Of a stretch of 64,000 nt of DNA, positions 15,438-27,650 are shown piece after piece. The position numbers were made by a program, and so were the translations under genes. The stretch is from Begonia masoniana (lineage: Eukaryota > Streptophyta > Magnoliopsida > Cucurbitales > Begoniaceae): the NCBI GenBank assembly GCA_022432975.1, contig CM039502.1, forward strand, positions 8,220,003 to 8,284,002. Reading direction: 5' to 3'. The notes below the pieces were generated by a model. The model did not search any database and was not told where the DNA came from. It worked only from the letters and a program-made list of their open reading frames with translations. The first letter of the stretch is position 1, and each line of letters opens with the position of its first letter.

Positions 15438-18400
15438 ATGACAACTTCAGGGCTGCCCACTCCAATAGGTGGTGCCCAATCTGTGTCATCTTCATATTTA
15501 AGATCAAATTCTGGAATGCTGGGAGCTCAAGGGGGTTCTTTACCTTCGCAGTCGTCATTTCCTTCACTTGTATCACAACGCAGTCAGTTTAGCAATTTGA
15601 ATATGCTTGGTAATATACCCGATGTTTCTTCTTTCATCAATCAGTCTTTTGCAAATGGGGGTCCAAATTCTGGGCTTTCAGTCCCTGTAAATGGTCAGCA
15701 TGGAGGTGTTGACCCTGGTGCTGAGCTGGATCCACTGTCCAGTGTTGAAAATGGAATGAATTTTAATAATTCTGCGGCGTCATTTGTAGCATCAAACATG
15801 GGAAACCCTGGTTCTTCCTGTCAAAACCAGGGTCCCCAATTTATTAATCTTTCTGGTAACCAGCTATTAGCAGAGCAGCAGCTCGAAGCTCAGAAGTTCC
15901 AGCATGGTCAGCCGTCAATGCAACAGTTTTCTCCTTCTTGCAGCACCTTGCAGCCACCACAGCACCAATCGCAATCAATTAGAGGAGGCATAGGTGCTGT
16001 TAGGCCAAGTAAAATTGGAGCCGCAAGTGCTCAGCAATGATCAACAAGGACAACAAGCTCAACAGCTGAGAAATCTTGGTGCAGTGAAATTAGAAGCCCA
16101 ACGACTTCAACCCATGAGAGGTTTGGCACCAGTAAAATCGGAATCCCAACACTCTGATCAGTCGTTATTTCTTCATCAACAACAGCAACAGCAACAGATT
16201 CTTCAAATGTCCAGACAATCATCGCAGACTGCAGCCCAGATTAATCTTTTGCATCAACAACGACTCTTACAGTTGCAACAGCAACAGCAGCAACAACTTT
16301 TAAAAGCTATGCCTCAACAAAGGCTTCAATTACACCAGCAATTACAGCAACAGAATTTGCCTCTAAGGTCTCCTGCAAAACCAACATACGAACCTGGGAT
16401 GTGTGCACGGCGGCTGACTCACTACATGTATCAGCAACAACACAGACCGCACGTAGGATCATGTTTTCTATAGTTTGTTTGGGCAATGCTGGTGACCTTC
16501 ATAGACTGATGGACTGAAACTATGTTTAATTTTGTGTAGGACAACAGTATTGAATTCTGGAGAAAGTTTGTTGCTGAGTACTTTGCTCCCAATGCCAAAA
16601 AGAAGTGGTGTGTTTCCATGTATGGAAGTGGTCGGCAGACAACTGGAGTGTTTCCCCAGGTCTGCCACAAGATCTTGGGATATGAAAATCATATTCACTA
16701 TTTTATTGCCTTTAAATTAGCTGATAGCATAACAACATGAAAAAGGAAGGAAGAAAACCTCAGGAACACCTTTCTATTTAAATTGCCTGAATTTTTCTTG
16801 ATTTAAATTTTGAATTAATCCAATGTTCTTTCTTAAAATTTTGAAATATTATTGTAATTAATCTTCTTCAGAGCAAATGTTATTGATTTGCTTCTCAATT
16901 GTTTTACAATGTTGTATTTAATTTACCATCTATACTTTACAGGATGCATGGTACTGTGAAATATGCAATCGCAAGCCTGGCCGTGGTTTTGGTATAATTT
17001 TGGCAAATTTATGTCTTTATTTTTTTGGTTTCTTGTGAATCATACTCTATAATGGTCATTTTAGCTCTAAAGTTTATGATGCTTTTTATTTATGAAGCTG
17101 TTGTGGAGTTCCCGTGTTAATGCATTCTGATATCTTTCTTATTTTTCAGAAGCGGCTTTTGAAGTCCTTCCCAGGCTTTTTAAAATCAAGTATGAAAGTG
17201 GTACTTTGGAGGAACTTCTTTTTGTTGATATGCCATGTGAATATCATAATTCATCTGGTCAGATTGTCTTGGATTATGCAAAAGCTACGCAAGAAAGTGT
17301 TTTTGAGCAACTTCGCGTTGTTCGTGATGGCCAACTTCGAATAGTTTTCAATACAGACCTAAAGGTTAAACCTGAAGATAAATTTTACCTTAGGCAACTC
17401 TTATCTTTACAATGCGTTATGTTTTATATTCTCTCTCATTAAGGCTTTTTTTCCTTGCAGATTTGTTCTTGGGAGTTTTGTGCGCGACGTCATGAAGAGC
17501 TCATTCCTCGAAGATTATTGATACCCCAGGTCAGTTGGCGATCATATTGTTTATACTCATGTACTTCTACATTCCTAGTTTGTGAGGGAAAATGGCAAAG
17601 AGGGTCCCTCTGGCCCTCTCTATCTGGCGCTATGGCTCCAGGTTATCATAGTAGCAGCACCACAACACTGCCGCAAAATAACTGTTACTTTAGTTGCAAC
17701 TTTTTTTTTTTTATTGGTTATTTTTTATTTTTTTTGTTATTGGAAATGCGCATGGCAGATTATATGTAGGAGACTAGATGGTAAGAGTTGGTTTATGTTA
17801 AAAAAAAAAAGTTGGTGTAGAATTCCTGCGAAAGATAAATTTGTGTTTTTGGATACCTGCCGTTTTTCTGACAATAAATGAGCTTTTCATTCGTAAGTGC
17901 AGAACATAAAATCCTAATCCTATTGAAAAAGAAAACATTCATTATTTATTGTAACCTGATTTCTGCTTGTGATAGGATGCACAGATACAGATTCTTCAAT
18001 CTAATAATGGTGAGAAAGATACTCAGTTGCGTCATTGTATGAACTTAATCACCTGGATTAGATTTTATATTTGTATTTCTTTTAAGCTGATTATTAATTC
18101 CATTTTTCGCCTGTATTGTGGATGGGAAAGTTTTGTCACTTATTTGCTTACACTTGTTCAATTGTGACTATACTTCTGTTGCTGACATTAGGCTTCCTGC
18201 TCTTTAGGTTAGTCAGCTTGGGGCAGCAGCGCAAAAATATCACACTACTATGCAAAGTGCATCATCCAATTTATCTGCGCCAGAGTTGCAAAACAACTGC
18301 AATATGTATATTCTCTACCTCTTTGTTTCTTCTTATCTCCCCTGTTGGTGTGGTCGTGCATTTTGTTTTAATCGTGCACACCACCATTTGTTTTTCACAA

Positions 18401-20426
18401 GCAACTAACCTGGATTTAGTCCCATTTAATTACTTCTATTTTGGCTATTAAACATGCTTCGCAGATTATGTTTTGTCCCCGCCTCTGTTTTATGGTTTAT
18501 GCTTTCTGTTCTATTATCATGTCTTTAGATAGCTATTGAATGTTTTATATTTCATTCTCGTATATATTTTCTAATATGTTTGCAAAATTTTGCTTTTTTC
18601 TAAATGGTCTTAGTTGAAATAAATAAAATTTTGAGGCCTATTGTATTTTTTATGGAAAACTTCTGCTTTTAGGTTTGTGGCGTCAGCCCGGCAACTGGCT
18701 AAAGCTTTGGAAGTTCCGTTAGTAAATGATTTAGGGTATACAAAAAGATATGTTAGGTGCCTTCAGGTAATGTTCTACTTCCACATAATACTCATTTGTC
18801 TAACTTACTCCTTCACAGCAAGAATTGTTAGTAATATTCACCTTTTCCCAACTAAAAAAGAATTATGGTACTTGATTGTTCCGATAGACTTTCTTTGTTT
18901 AATTTTATCACTATTTTTGGCTTTCAGATATCAGAAGTTGTTAATAGTATGAAAGACCTTATTGATTACAGCAGAGAAACAGGGAGTGGGCCAATGGGTA
19001 AGTTTTACTTGTGTTTTATCTTTGATTTTATGCTTCCTCGAAGATAACAAGATCTATATGTTTGTATATTATATTAAAACTATTAAGTTTCTGTGAAGTC
19101 ACTATACATTAATCTCTATGTCCAGTAATCTTCTGAAAAAGTCTCATCAGGAAATTCATTTTGAATATTGAGTTGATTCCCATATTGCAATTTTGCCTAC
19201 TAGATTTTGGGCAGAAAACTTGCTGTTTATGTCGAAATATAAAGCACAATTTATTTGTTTGTTTTCTTGGGAAAGTATTGTAATTTGTGATTTAGAGCTG
19301 AGGATTGTCATCTTAATATATTATGCATGAATCAACTAACTCAAGCCATATTGAAATCTGAACGCAGCTTTAGAGACTACTTCTCTCCAAATTCCCAAAG
19401 TATCCATTACGTTTTGTGTTGCCTTGTTTGTCTATGGAAATTTCATTGTATCTGGGTTCTTATTTGCTATTATGTTTAATCTATTGAATTTGTTTATTTT
19501 TTTTTGCCACAGATAGTTTAACCAAATTTCCTCGAAGAAGTGCATCATCTGGGTTCCCAACTCAAGCACAACGGGCAGAAGAACTGCAAAAGCAGCAACA
19601 GCAGCAGCAACAACCACAAACGTCTGTTCAGGACACTAACAATGACCATAGCCCCGTTCAACTCTCGACAAGTAATGGCATGGTTATGGGCTGTATGAAT
19701 AATGCCATCAACTTGGCCTCAACTCCCACCAATGCAAGCACCATTGTTGGGTTGTTACACCAGAATTCAATGAACTCAAGACTACAGAATCCAATGAATA
19801 ATGGTTTAAACAGCCCTTATGGAGGAAGTTCGATTCCATTTTCATCTCCACAAGCACGACCGAACACGTCTCAATTCCAACCTCCAACACCCTCATCGAT
19901 GAATACCCAGTCACAGACATCACAGAATGCTGTAGCATCATCGGCTGCAAATCACTTGAATAACACAAATTCTTCACCACATATTCCAATTCCTTTGCAC
20001 CAACCATCAGTTTCTGGGGATGATCAGAATGATTCACAGAGTTCTGTCCAGAAAATCTTGCAGAAAATGATGTCGAACCAAATCACCGACCCAGGGGGTG
20101 GCTTGGTCAGTGCCGGTTCTCTGGTAAATGACGGGAAAAATGTGAATGGGATTTTACCGACGACAGGAAGTGTAAGTCTCAATGGTTTGGCAAATGGAAT
20201 GGCCATAGGCGGGGGGCTTGGTCAGTCTGCAATGATTGTTAATGGAATGCGATCTGCAGTTGGAAACAACTCGGTTATGAACGGAAGAATGGGAATGGCT
20301 GCATTGGCTCGAGATCAAAGCATGAATTTTCAACATCAGGATTTGGGAAACCAGCTTCTGAATGGTTTAGGAGCAGGTAATGGGTTTAATAATAATCTTC
20401 CATTTGATTGGAAATCATCGCCATGA
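15438..20426 (+). CDS. SEU: SEUSS transcriptional co-regulator, 9 coding exons, one +1 frameshift
   Basis: Nuclear glutamine-rich adaptor that partners LEUNIG and represses AGAMOUS (known for SEU). Coding exons: 15438-16452, 16540-16659, 16943-16991, 17150-17364, 17461-17529, 18208-18305, 18673-18766, 18928-18997, 19513-20426; total about 880 residues, as in Arabidopsis. The first exon encodes a Ser/Gly/Asn-rich start and polyQ tracts. The conserved LDB-like dimerisation core runs from YMYQQQHRP through EFCARRHEELIPRRLLIPQ and FVASARQLAKALEVPLVND to the RETGSGP region. The C-terminal exon is Asn/Ser/Gln-rich, ending NNLPFDWKSSP. One extra A at about 16007-16008 (before GTAAAATTGGAGCCG) shifts the frame after residue ~190 and would give a stop at 16038-16040. 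All else is intact, so a sequencing error is likeliest. Confidence 0.93.
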
Positions 20427-20762
20427 TATTAGTTGAATTGCTTGCCTTGTGCTCTTGTGAAAGATAAGATGACATATTTAGATGAGATAGGGCTTGCCTC
20501 CCACTTTGTAGTGATTTCTTTTTTCTTTTTATTATATAGTATATAAAGGAAAATTTAGTTTATGATGGGAGTTGTTCTTCTCTCGTTTCTTTTTCTTTAC
20601 GTATGAATGAGATGATTTTGATGATGATCCAAGACAAAACAACTCAAGAACTGGTTGGCAATCGATGAAAATATTAGAAATTGGGTTAGACCACCTCATT
20701 AAATGAAAATGTGAAATAAACAGGTTGAGTTTTAACCTGTAAAATTGATGAAAAAAAATATA
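20427..20762 (+). other. SEU 3' trailer
   Basis: AT-rich trailer with T-rich runs (20519-20535). It abuts the 9-bp duplication aaaaatata (20754-20762) of the adjoining Mutator-like element. Confidence 0.5.
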
Positions 20763-21372
20763 GGAAAAGTTCAATTTAGACTCCAACGTACGGGGTCAGT
20801 GATCATTTGTACTTAACGTTTTTTTTGTGCTCAATCAAATTCTATCGTATAAAATGTTTGCAATTTAAAGCCTTTCGTCAATTTTTCAGTTAAATTTGAT
20901 AATTTTTTTTTAAATTTTCAAACTACCTCTCAACGCTAGATACCCCTCCCCCTTTATTTATTTTTTTTTCACGAGGGGAATCTGGCGTTGAGAGATAATA
21001 AGTTTAGAAAATATCAGAACTTGGAATTGGTAATATTCAAACGTGGATGAGTGCAGATTTGACAGAGCAGAATTTCAGGAGATTGGTTTTCGTCTTCATT
21101 TTTATGCAAATAAATCGTCATAACAAGGAACCAATTTCCTCATTTAATGAATCAGCCTCCACGACTTGACTTGTGGACTGGTCTAATATATAACAAAGAA
21201 CAACCATTTTCCAGTAAAATTCGAAGAACGTACGTTTTCTTCGCTGTAGGCGATCAATATTTTCATAAACCAAAGAAGGGGTTGGATTGACTGTTGACTG
21301 ATTAATACTGAAGACTCATTTTTGTATATAAGAAGTTGGATCACAGAGGGTTTTCTCCTGCTCCGTTTAACC

Positions 21373-21505
21373 ATGGCTATGGCGGCTCTCTCCTCACTCT
21401 GGCTCTTCTTCTTCTTTTCTTTTGCACGGCCTCGAAGCCACCACCAATGTTTCTCAACCTTACAGAACTTCCTATCACTTCCAACCTCGCCAGAACTGGA
21501 TGAAC
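21373..21505 (+). pseudogene. Captured exon 1 of a cell-wall invertase (beta-fructofuranosidase), frameshifted
   Basis: The ATG at 21373 opens a signal peptide (MAMAALSSLWLFFFFSF). After one frameshift near 21425 the third frame reads NVSQPYRTSYHFQPRQNWMN up to 21505. YHFQP..NWMN is the start of the GH32 acid invertase catalytic region, normally followed by DPNG. In plant invertases the first exon ends exactly here, before the DPN mini-exon, and the sequence continues g|gtct like a splice donor. The preceding ~370 bases include a TATA box (tgtatataag, ~21334) and leader. So a promoter-leader-exon-1 block was taken from genomic DNA. No downstream invertase exon is present; it cannot encode an enzyme. 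Confidence 0.82.
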
Positions 21506-21564
21506 GGTCTCTTTTTTTATGAGGGGTATCTGGCGTTGAGAGAGAGAGAGAGTTTTAAAAAGAA

Positions 21565-22156
21565 AGGGTAAAGTGCAATTTGGCCTCTACAACTAAGTGA
21601 AATGGACAATTTATACAGTAAACTTGGGTAAAGTGTAATTTGGCCCCTACAACTAGGTGAAATGGACAATTTACACCATAAACTTGAATAATAGGCAAGA
21701 ACAACCATAATGTATTGATAATGGGCAATATGGCCGCTACCGTCATATTTTCCATCAAAAAGTAATATTTTTTCACTTGTTCATTTTTTTTTTTCCGAAA
21801 TGCCCCTAATTGGACAGAAACCGAACCAGACCGGTTCAGTTAATTCCACTCTTATTTATTTTTTATTTTTAATTTTATTTTTCGAAAAAGAGAAGACAGA
21901 TGAATAGAATTAAAAAAAAAATAAAAAACCAAAGTGCAATTAGCTGAACCGATCCGGTTCGGTTCAGTCCAGTGAGGGGCATTTTGGGAAAAAAAATGAA
22001 TAAGTGAAAAAACGTTACTTTTTGAGAAAATTATGACGGTAGGGGCCATATTGCCCATCATTATCAATACATTAAGGTTGTTCTTGCCTATTATCCAAGT
22101 TTACGGTGTAAATTATCCATTTCACCTAGTTGTAGGGGCCAAATTGCACTTTACTC
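21565..22156. mobile_element. Nested family A Mutator-like element
   Basis: It has the same terminal sequence as the element at 12300 (gggtaaagtgcaatttgg, doubled at the left end; inverse at the right end). It is inserted in the host Pack-MULE with the 9-bp flanks taaaaagaa (21556-21564, 22157-22165). The centre again has accgaaccagaccggtt / gaaccgatccggttcgg motifs. Non-coding. Confidence 0.8.
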
Positions 22157-22171
22157 TAAAAAGAATTTGTC

Positions 22172-24180
22172 AAATTTAACTGAAAAATTGACGGGAAGGG
22201 TTTGAATTGCAAACGTTTTATACGATAGGGTTTGATTTGGTACAAAAAAACGTTAGGTACCAAATGATCACTGACCCTATACGTTAGAGTCTAAATTGAA
22301 CTTTTCCCAAAAATATATATGAAGGTATGATTTATAAATAATAGAAAAAAGTTAAATTTAGCCCTCAACGTATGGGTTAATGGTCAATTGGCCTCTAACG
22401 TTTATTTTTGACCAAATCAGCTTCTATCGTTGACGTCGTTTGTAATTTGACTCCTTCCGTCAATTTTCCAGTTAAATTTGACAGGAAATCCTCAAATTAC
22501 TCTTTTCTTCTTCATTCCCTCTCGTCTCTCTCTCTTCGCCTTTTTTTTTTTTCCTGAAATCCTACGAAAACTTCTAAACCACAAATCCTTGGCCATCTTA
22601 TCCCAACACCCCCCCTGAAAATCAACCCCCTTCGATAATCAGACTGATCAAGGTCCTGAGAAAAGAACAAAAACATAAAACCTATCACGTAATCAACCCC
22701 TCAGACATTACTAACCACCAAAAAAATTCTCAAATTGTGGAGCACTTAAGACATCATTGGATTTCTTTACAATTTCTGAGAACCAGGAAGAACAAAAACA
22801 AATGAAAAAGCAGCTTTAGGTTCTTGAAAATAGACATTCCTTAAATGGTCAGAAGAAAATACATGGGCACCATTAAAAGAACTGGAGAAAAAATCTAACC
22901 CTAAGGCTCCAGAAATACCCAGAAAAAGAAACATCAAATCCGACGTCAGATAAATTGAACTTGGTAAATTGAAGAAATCATTTAGCGTCAACAATTGCAA
23001 GAAAATAAAGCCATAACATCTAATCCCACTTCAACCCAAATCAGCAAACACCTGAGCTCAAAAAAAATCGAAATCGACGAAAGAAATCTTAATAGTGTAA
23101 AGTTTTTGTAGGATTTCAAGGAAAAAGGCGAAGAGAGAGAGAGAGAGGAGGGAAGGAAGCGGGAAAATGGTTAGTTTAGGGATTTCGTGCTAAATTTAAC
23201 TGAAAAATTGACGGGAAGGTTTGAATTGCAACGTTTTATACGATAGGGTTTGATTGGTACAAAAAAACGTTAGGTATCAAATGATCACTGCCCCTATACG
23301 TTAGAGTCTAAATTGAACTTTTCCCAAAATATATATGAAGGTAGATTATAAATAATAGAAAAAAGTTAAATTTAGCCCCAACGTATAGGCAATATGTCCA
23401 ATTTGGCCCCCCTCACGCTTATTTTTACCAATCCATCTTTTCGTTGACGTCGTTTGTAATTTGACTCCTTCCTTCAATTTTCCAGTTAAATTTGACAGAA
23501 AATCCTCAAATTACTCTTTTCTTCTTCATTCCCTCTCGTCTCTCTCTCTCTTCGCCTTTTTTTCCCTGAAATCCTACGAAAACTTCTAAACCACAAATCC
23601 TTGGCCATCTTATCCCAGCACCCCCCCTGAAAATCAACCCCCTTCGATAATCAGACTGATCAAGGTCCTGAGAAAAGAACAAAAACATAAAACCTATCAC
23701 GTAATCAACCCCTCAGACATTACTAACCACCAAAAAAATTCTCAAATTGTGGAGCACTTAAGACATCATTGGATTTCTTTACAATTTCTGAGAACCAGGA
23801 AGAACAAAAACAAATGAAAAAGCAGCTTTAGGTTCTTGAAAATAGACATTCCTTAAATGGTCAGAAGAAAATACATGGGCACCATTAAAAGAACTGGAGA
23901 AAAAATCTAACCCTAAGGCTCCAGAAATACCCAGAAAAAGAAACATCAAATCCGACGTCAGATAAATTGAACTTGGTAAATTGAAGAAATCATTTAGCGT
24001 CAACAATTGCAAGAAAATAAAGCCATAACATCTAATCCCACTTCAACCCAAATCAGCAAACACCTGAGCTCAAAAAAATCGAAATCGACGAAAGAAATCT
24101 TAATAGTGTAAAGTTTTTGTAGGATTTCAAGGAAAAAGGCGAAGAGAGAGAGAGAGAGAGAGGAGGGAATGAAGCGGGAA
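22172..24180. repeat. Near-identical ~1.02-kb tandem duplication
   Basis: The sequence from 22172 recurs from 23192 (offset 1020, falling to 1012 after small deletions). Copy 1 covers 22172-23191 and copy 2 runs to about 24180. The unit starts inside the right arm of one transposon, crosses its boundary and ends inside the next, so it is a segmental duplication and not a transposition. The inner 700 bases are nearly identical (an identical 77-codon frame in both). The junction region 23210-23460 differs from copy 1 by many 1-2-base losses. Confidence 0.85.
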
Positions 24181-24268
24181 ATGATAGAGGTTGATTGGGT
24201 AAAAAATAAACGTTAAGGATCAATTGACTATTGATCCCATACGTTGGGGGCTAAATTAAACTTTTTCC
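22344..24268. mobile_element. Mutator-like long-TIR element with internal duplication (family C)
   Basis: The left end gaaaaaagttaaatttagccc mirrors the right end (gggctaaattaaactttttcc). Flanks taaataata (22335-22343, 24269-24277) give a 9-bp duplication. Inner arms mirror as well (cttcgcctttttttt...tcctacgaaaactt versus aagtttttgtaggattt...ggcgaag). It is enlarged by a ~1.02-kb tandem duplication. The interior (22560-23100) may be captured transcript sequence but I cannot assign it; the 77-residue frame in each copy is not a recognised protein. Confidence 0.75.
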
Positions 24269-24277
24269 TAAATAATA

Positions 24278-25312
24278 TCTAAGATCTGAATTAATGCATG
24301 ACATTCAGAGTACATTTTGCAAAATTTGAAGCGATGTTATAAGAAGAAGACGACAAACAAATATTCTCTCAAATCCATCAAAATACGAAGATAAGATATA
24401 TTGATAAAGGTAGAATTGAAATGCAAGTGAGGAGAGAATGATTTCACAACACAGTTTTGAAATGCTGTCATATAATTTTCCTGTACGTATTTAAACAAGA
24501 TTTTGTTCAGAACTACTTATACTTCAAACTAAATCCCACAATTTCTTTTAACTAACAGAAATACACCTTAGTCTAGTTGTGTCTCCCTCGTTGTATCTAA
24601 GTATTTCTTACGCCTCATACCCTTTAAATATCATAGTAAAGTGTATATCAGTTTTTAAATTTAGATGTGAAAAATAAGTAGATTTTTGATTTTATTTTAA
24701 GCAAATAATTTATTGAACTTAAGGGCATCAACAATTAAGTCAATATCGTTAGAGTTGCCATCAAAGAAATCGTGTTTTTGCATGCGATTTTTTTTTTTTG
24801 TAATCGGTAGCTAAAAAGAAACAACTCTTAATAGAACGATTTTTGTGATTTTTAGAGAGAAACAAATTAGAAAGCTCAATGGAAAAAGCCATTTTGGAGA
24901 CAATACCAAGCTCTTGGAAGCTGATTTTCTGAACAACTTTTTGTTTCTTTCTAGAAATAGTCAATCAGAAAAAATTACATGAAAAAAACGTGATTTATTT
25001 GATGGTAACTTAATAACGATAACTTAATAACTAATGCCCCTGAGTTCAGGAGATTTGCCAACAAAAATTAATGCATGAACCAGCTAGATTTTCTAAGTTT
25101 AGGGGGGTGCTTGCGCATGAAAGAATAGAAAGACAAGATATATTGCTGAAGGTAGTAGAATTGAACTCGAGTAAAGAGAATACATAAGAGATGCAAAGCT
25201 AAGACAACCACAGAAGCAGATCGAATTCCACTAAAGTCAGCTCATTTTTAAAAACTTTATTTATTATTGTCATAAAAGTGATGCATGTTAGGAAGTAATG
25301 ATGTGAAACGAG
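24278..25312. other. AT-rich intergenic DNA
   Basis: No gene was seen. A degenerate direct repeat (aagatatatt...aaggtag(tag)aattgaa) occurs at about 24390 and 25135. It is probably an old transposon remnant. Confidence 0.35.
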
Positions 25313-26959
25313 TTACCTCCACGCAGAAGCAACGATCAAGCTCTTGTCTTGCCAGCCAAAATGAAGAGCCCCCTTTTCCTCCTTCACTTTGTACCTCTCA
25401 CAGTACTCCATAATGAGATCCCTGATCGATTTGATTATGTCTGAGCTCATCGGACACGAGACGAAACCAGCCATTGTCAGCCTCGCCCTCCATTTTCCCG
25501 CAACTTCATATCGCTCGATTCTTTCCTCCCCCTCACACGCAACTATATTCACTATGTCTCTTGCGAGGCAATGCCTTTCGACGTTCATTCTGTCTTGGCT
25601 TTCTCTTGGAAGAGTGGCGTCAAGAGATTCGAACACTGCAGAATAATAATTGTAGGCTTCCATGAATCTTGGAAAAAATGGGGCAGTGTTGGTGTTCACA
25701 TCTTGTTCCACAACTGTCACAACTTTCGGATTCAAGCTCTTTACCATTCGAAGGAGCTGGTCTCGGAGGTTTAACGTCGAAACACTTTCGTCTGGCATGT
25801 GGTGAAGTTGAAAAGCGCAGTTTACTATAAGTGCTTCATCAGGACGGCACTCCAGTATTGAGGGAGTGACAATTGACGTCTTGGAGGCCTACTGCTCTGA
25901 ACTCAAACGAGACACCTAATACTTCAGCCAGCTCTTCAAGTCTCTGACCAATTATTTTGAGACCTCCAATGGATCGTTGAACGGATTCTGGGTCGTCAAT
26001 TCCGGTCAATCTGAAGTGTTGGGAGTTGCCAACTTGTCGATTTGCAAGCATTTGAATCAAGGTTATGTATTGAGTACCTTGGTTTATGTCAAAGTCTACA
26101 ATATGAACTCTGCTTTCGTTTTTAGATGCCTCTATGATTGCACCATTTGCAGCCATGAATCCGAATTTGAAACAAGGGCAGACCTCAAAAAGTATTGCAT
26201 GGCTGCCAGGCGGTCGGAAGATGGAGGCTCTTTGCATTTTAATGCTTTGTAAAGACATTTTCCCGAGGCAGCAATTCGAGCTGCCAGGCCTTCCACCATG
26301 TATGCAGCTATTCTCTGAGGAGGATCTCCTTGGATCGAGACCATCTGTCGTAACTCGTTTATCATTCCAGATGCTCCTTTGATGTTTCCTTCGGAGAGCA
26401 ATTCTGCACAATCTAAGAGCAATTTTTGAGGAGTTCTTGCAGAATCTGGGGATGGAAATTCCTCGTGCGAATTCTGAGTTAACACATTCTGAATTGGAAC
26501 GACCGATTCGGTACTGATTTCTGAGCTTTGGCTGATAAACATGTCATCATCTGCAAAATCGTTTTCGCCCAGCAGCACCCTCTCTAGCTCTTGTAGCTGT
26601 AATCGGATTTGATTTTCGTCGTAGTAGACAGGATCTGAGATTAAATCTTGCAGGCAAGGTGATTCTGAATCTGAATGATACGGGTTGAGATTTCCGCTAG
26701 AATCGAATGGAGAATCAAAAGGTTGACTATTCACGAAGGAAAATGAACTAGCTTCGTTTAGTTCCGCAGCCATGGAATCAAATAAATACTTCTCGTAACC
26801 ATCATCGCTCTGAAAGTCATCCGAGTACATTTTTGATATCTGATCAGAGCCGAGTATGTGGGTTGTTGACCCAGAACTGTCATCTCTATCGTTCAATGCG
26901 TAATTGTTTGAAATTCTCTGTAACGTGTTGGATGACTTTGTCGATCTAACTAAAGACAT
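25313..26959 (-). CDS. SCL1: Scarecrow-like 1 (GRAS family), two single-base frameshifts
   Basis: Plant-specific GRAS nuclear regulator of the PAT1/SCL1 branch. The coding region has no introns; ATG at 26957-26959, stop at 25313-25315, about 548 residues if read across the breaks. Domains in order: variable acidic/Ser-rich start (~1-175), LHR I (TPQKLLLDCAELLSEG), VHIID as VHIVDFDINQGTQY, LHR II, PFYRE region (FPRFMEAYNYYSAVF), RVER-like RMNVERHCLARDIVN and the terminal SAW motif ending KSLIVASAWR. Two breaks: one base missing at about 26194 (after LAAMQ, before LFEVCPCFKF) and one extra base at about 25889 (after FEFRAV). They compensate in length and flank perfectly conserved sequence, so consensus errors are likelier than a true pseudogene. 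Confidence 0.9.
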
Positions 26960-27650
26960 CGCTTCAGATTTTTAGCCAGAAATTCAGGAAGCTTATTACA
27001 GCACTGCATCATCAAGATAAAAGGAAGTATCATAAAACCAAAAAAAAAAGAACACCAAAAGTTTGGTTTCCAATTAAAATTCAATCACCGTTTAGAAATA
27101 TTCCAGATTTTGTCAATTAGATTCATGCAAACCTCAATGACAGAGTTCGTTCAGGAAATTCGTCAAACACTTTGCGGGCGAGTTAGAGGCATCATCGTAT
27201 ACAACTTACACATTTGAAAAAAAATAAACCAACAACTTCAAACACCACAAAACTGAACATCTGAAACAGATACGGTATAGAAAAAACTCCCCGATCTCAA
27301 ACCAGATTAAGGGTCATTAAAACAAGCAATTACCTCAGATGGAGACGAATCTGCAAAGCAGCCCTGATGGAAGAGGAAAGCACGGTTTTTGAGTAAGTAT
27401 TTATAAACCCAGATAAGAAACGAAGAACCAAAAACAAGATTGGTAAATGAGTGTAGATAACAAGAGAAATAATAGAAAAATAGGCAGTGATGTGTTTTCA
27501 TCGTCTCTGCAATTTCTTTGACCTCCTCCATTTGTTGTTTTACCAAAAGCTGCGTGCTTTCTGCCGCTACGTTTTGTCTGACTCTATGGGCGCCTGTACG
27601 ATGTGCACGCAGCTTCATTATTTCTACGAAAATCATCTTGTCGGAAAAAA
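26960..27650 (-). other. SCL1 5' leader with probable leader intron
   Basis: Reading the minus strand, a leader exon ends near 27333 (ctccatctgag|gtaattgc) and a possible acceptor (atgcag|tgctg) lies near 27005, giving an intron of ~330 bases before the ATG. SCL1-type GRAS genes commonly have a leader intron. A 109-codon frame here is best read as leader, not protein. Confidence 0.5.

Larger units (their letters stand above)
20763..22308. mobile_element. Pack-MULE-type element carrying an invertase promoter and exon 1
   Basis: Inverted arms (about 20763-20910 and 22172-22308) begin ggaaaagttcaatttagac and mirror each other. Flanks aaaaatata (20754-20762, 22309-22317) form a 9-bp duplication. 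Between the arms lies a host gene fragment (about 20995-21520) bracketed by two direct copies of gaggggNatctggcgttgagag (20973-20994, 21521-21542); a third inverted copy sits at 20927-20948. A second long-TIR element is nested at 21565-22156. No transposase is seen, so it is non-autonomous. Gene capture inside a long-TIR, 9-bp-duplication element is the definition of a Pack-MULE. Confidence 0.8.

Noticed and set aside
17990..18050. Extra SEU exon (DAQIQILQSNNGEK)
   Set aside because: It has a plausible acceptor and donor, but the SEU family runs straight from LLIPQ to VSQLG, and insertion is not seen in family members I recall.
22767..24012. Identical 77-codon minus-strand frames at 22767-23000 and 23779-24012 as a gene pair
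   Set aside because: They are identical only because the whole ~1-kb segment is duplicated; no known motif, and they lie within a non-autonomous transposon.
27307..27636. 109-codon minus-strand protein gene
   Set aside because: Position and splice donor fit the SCL1 leader exon; no protein features.
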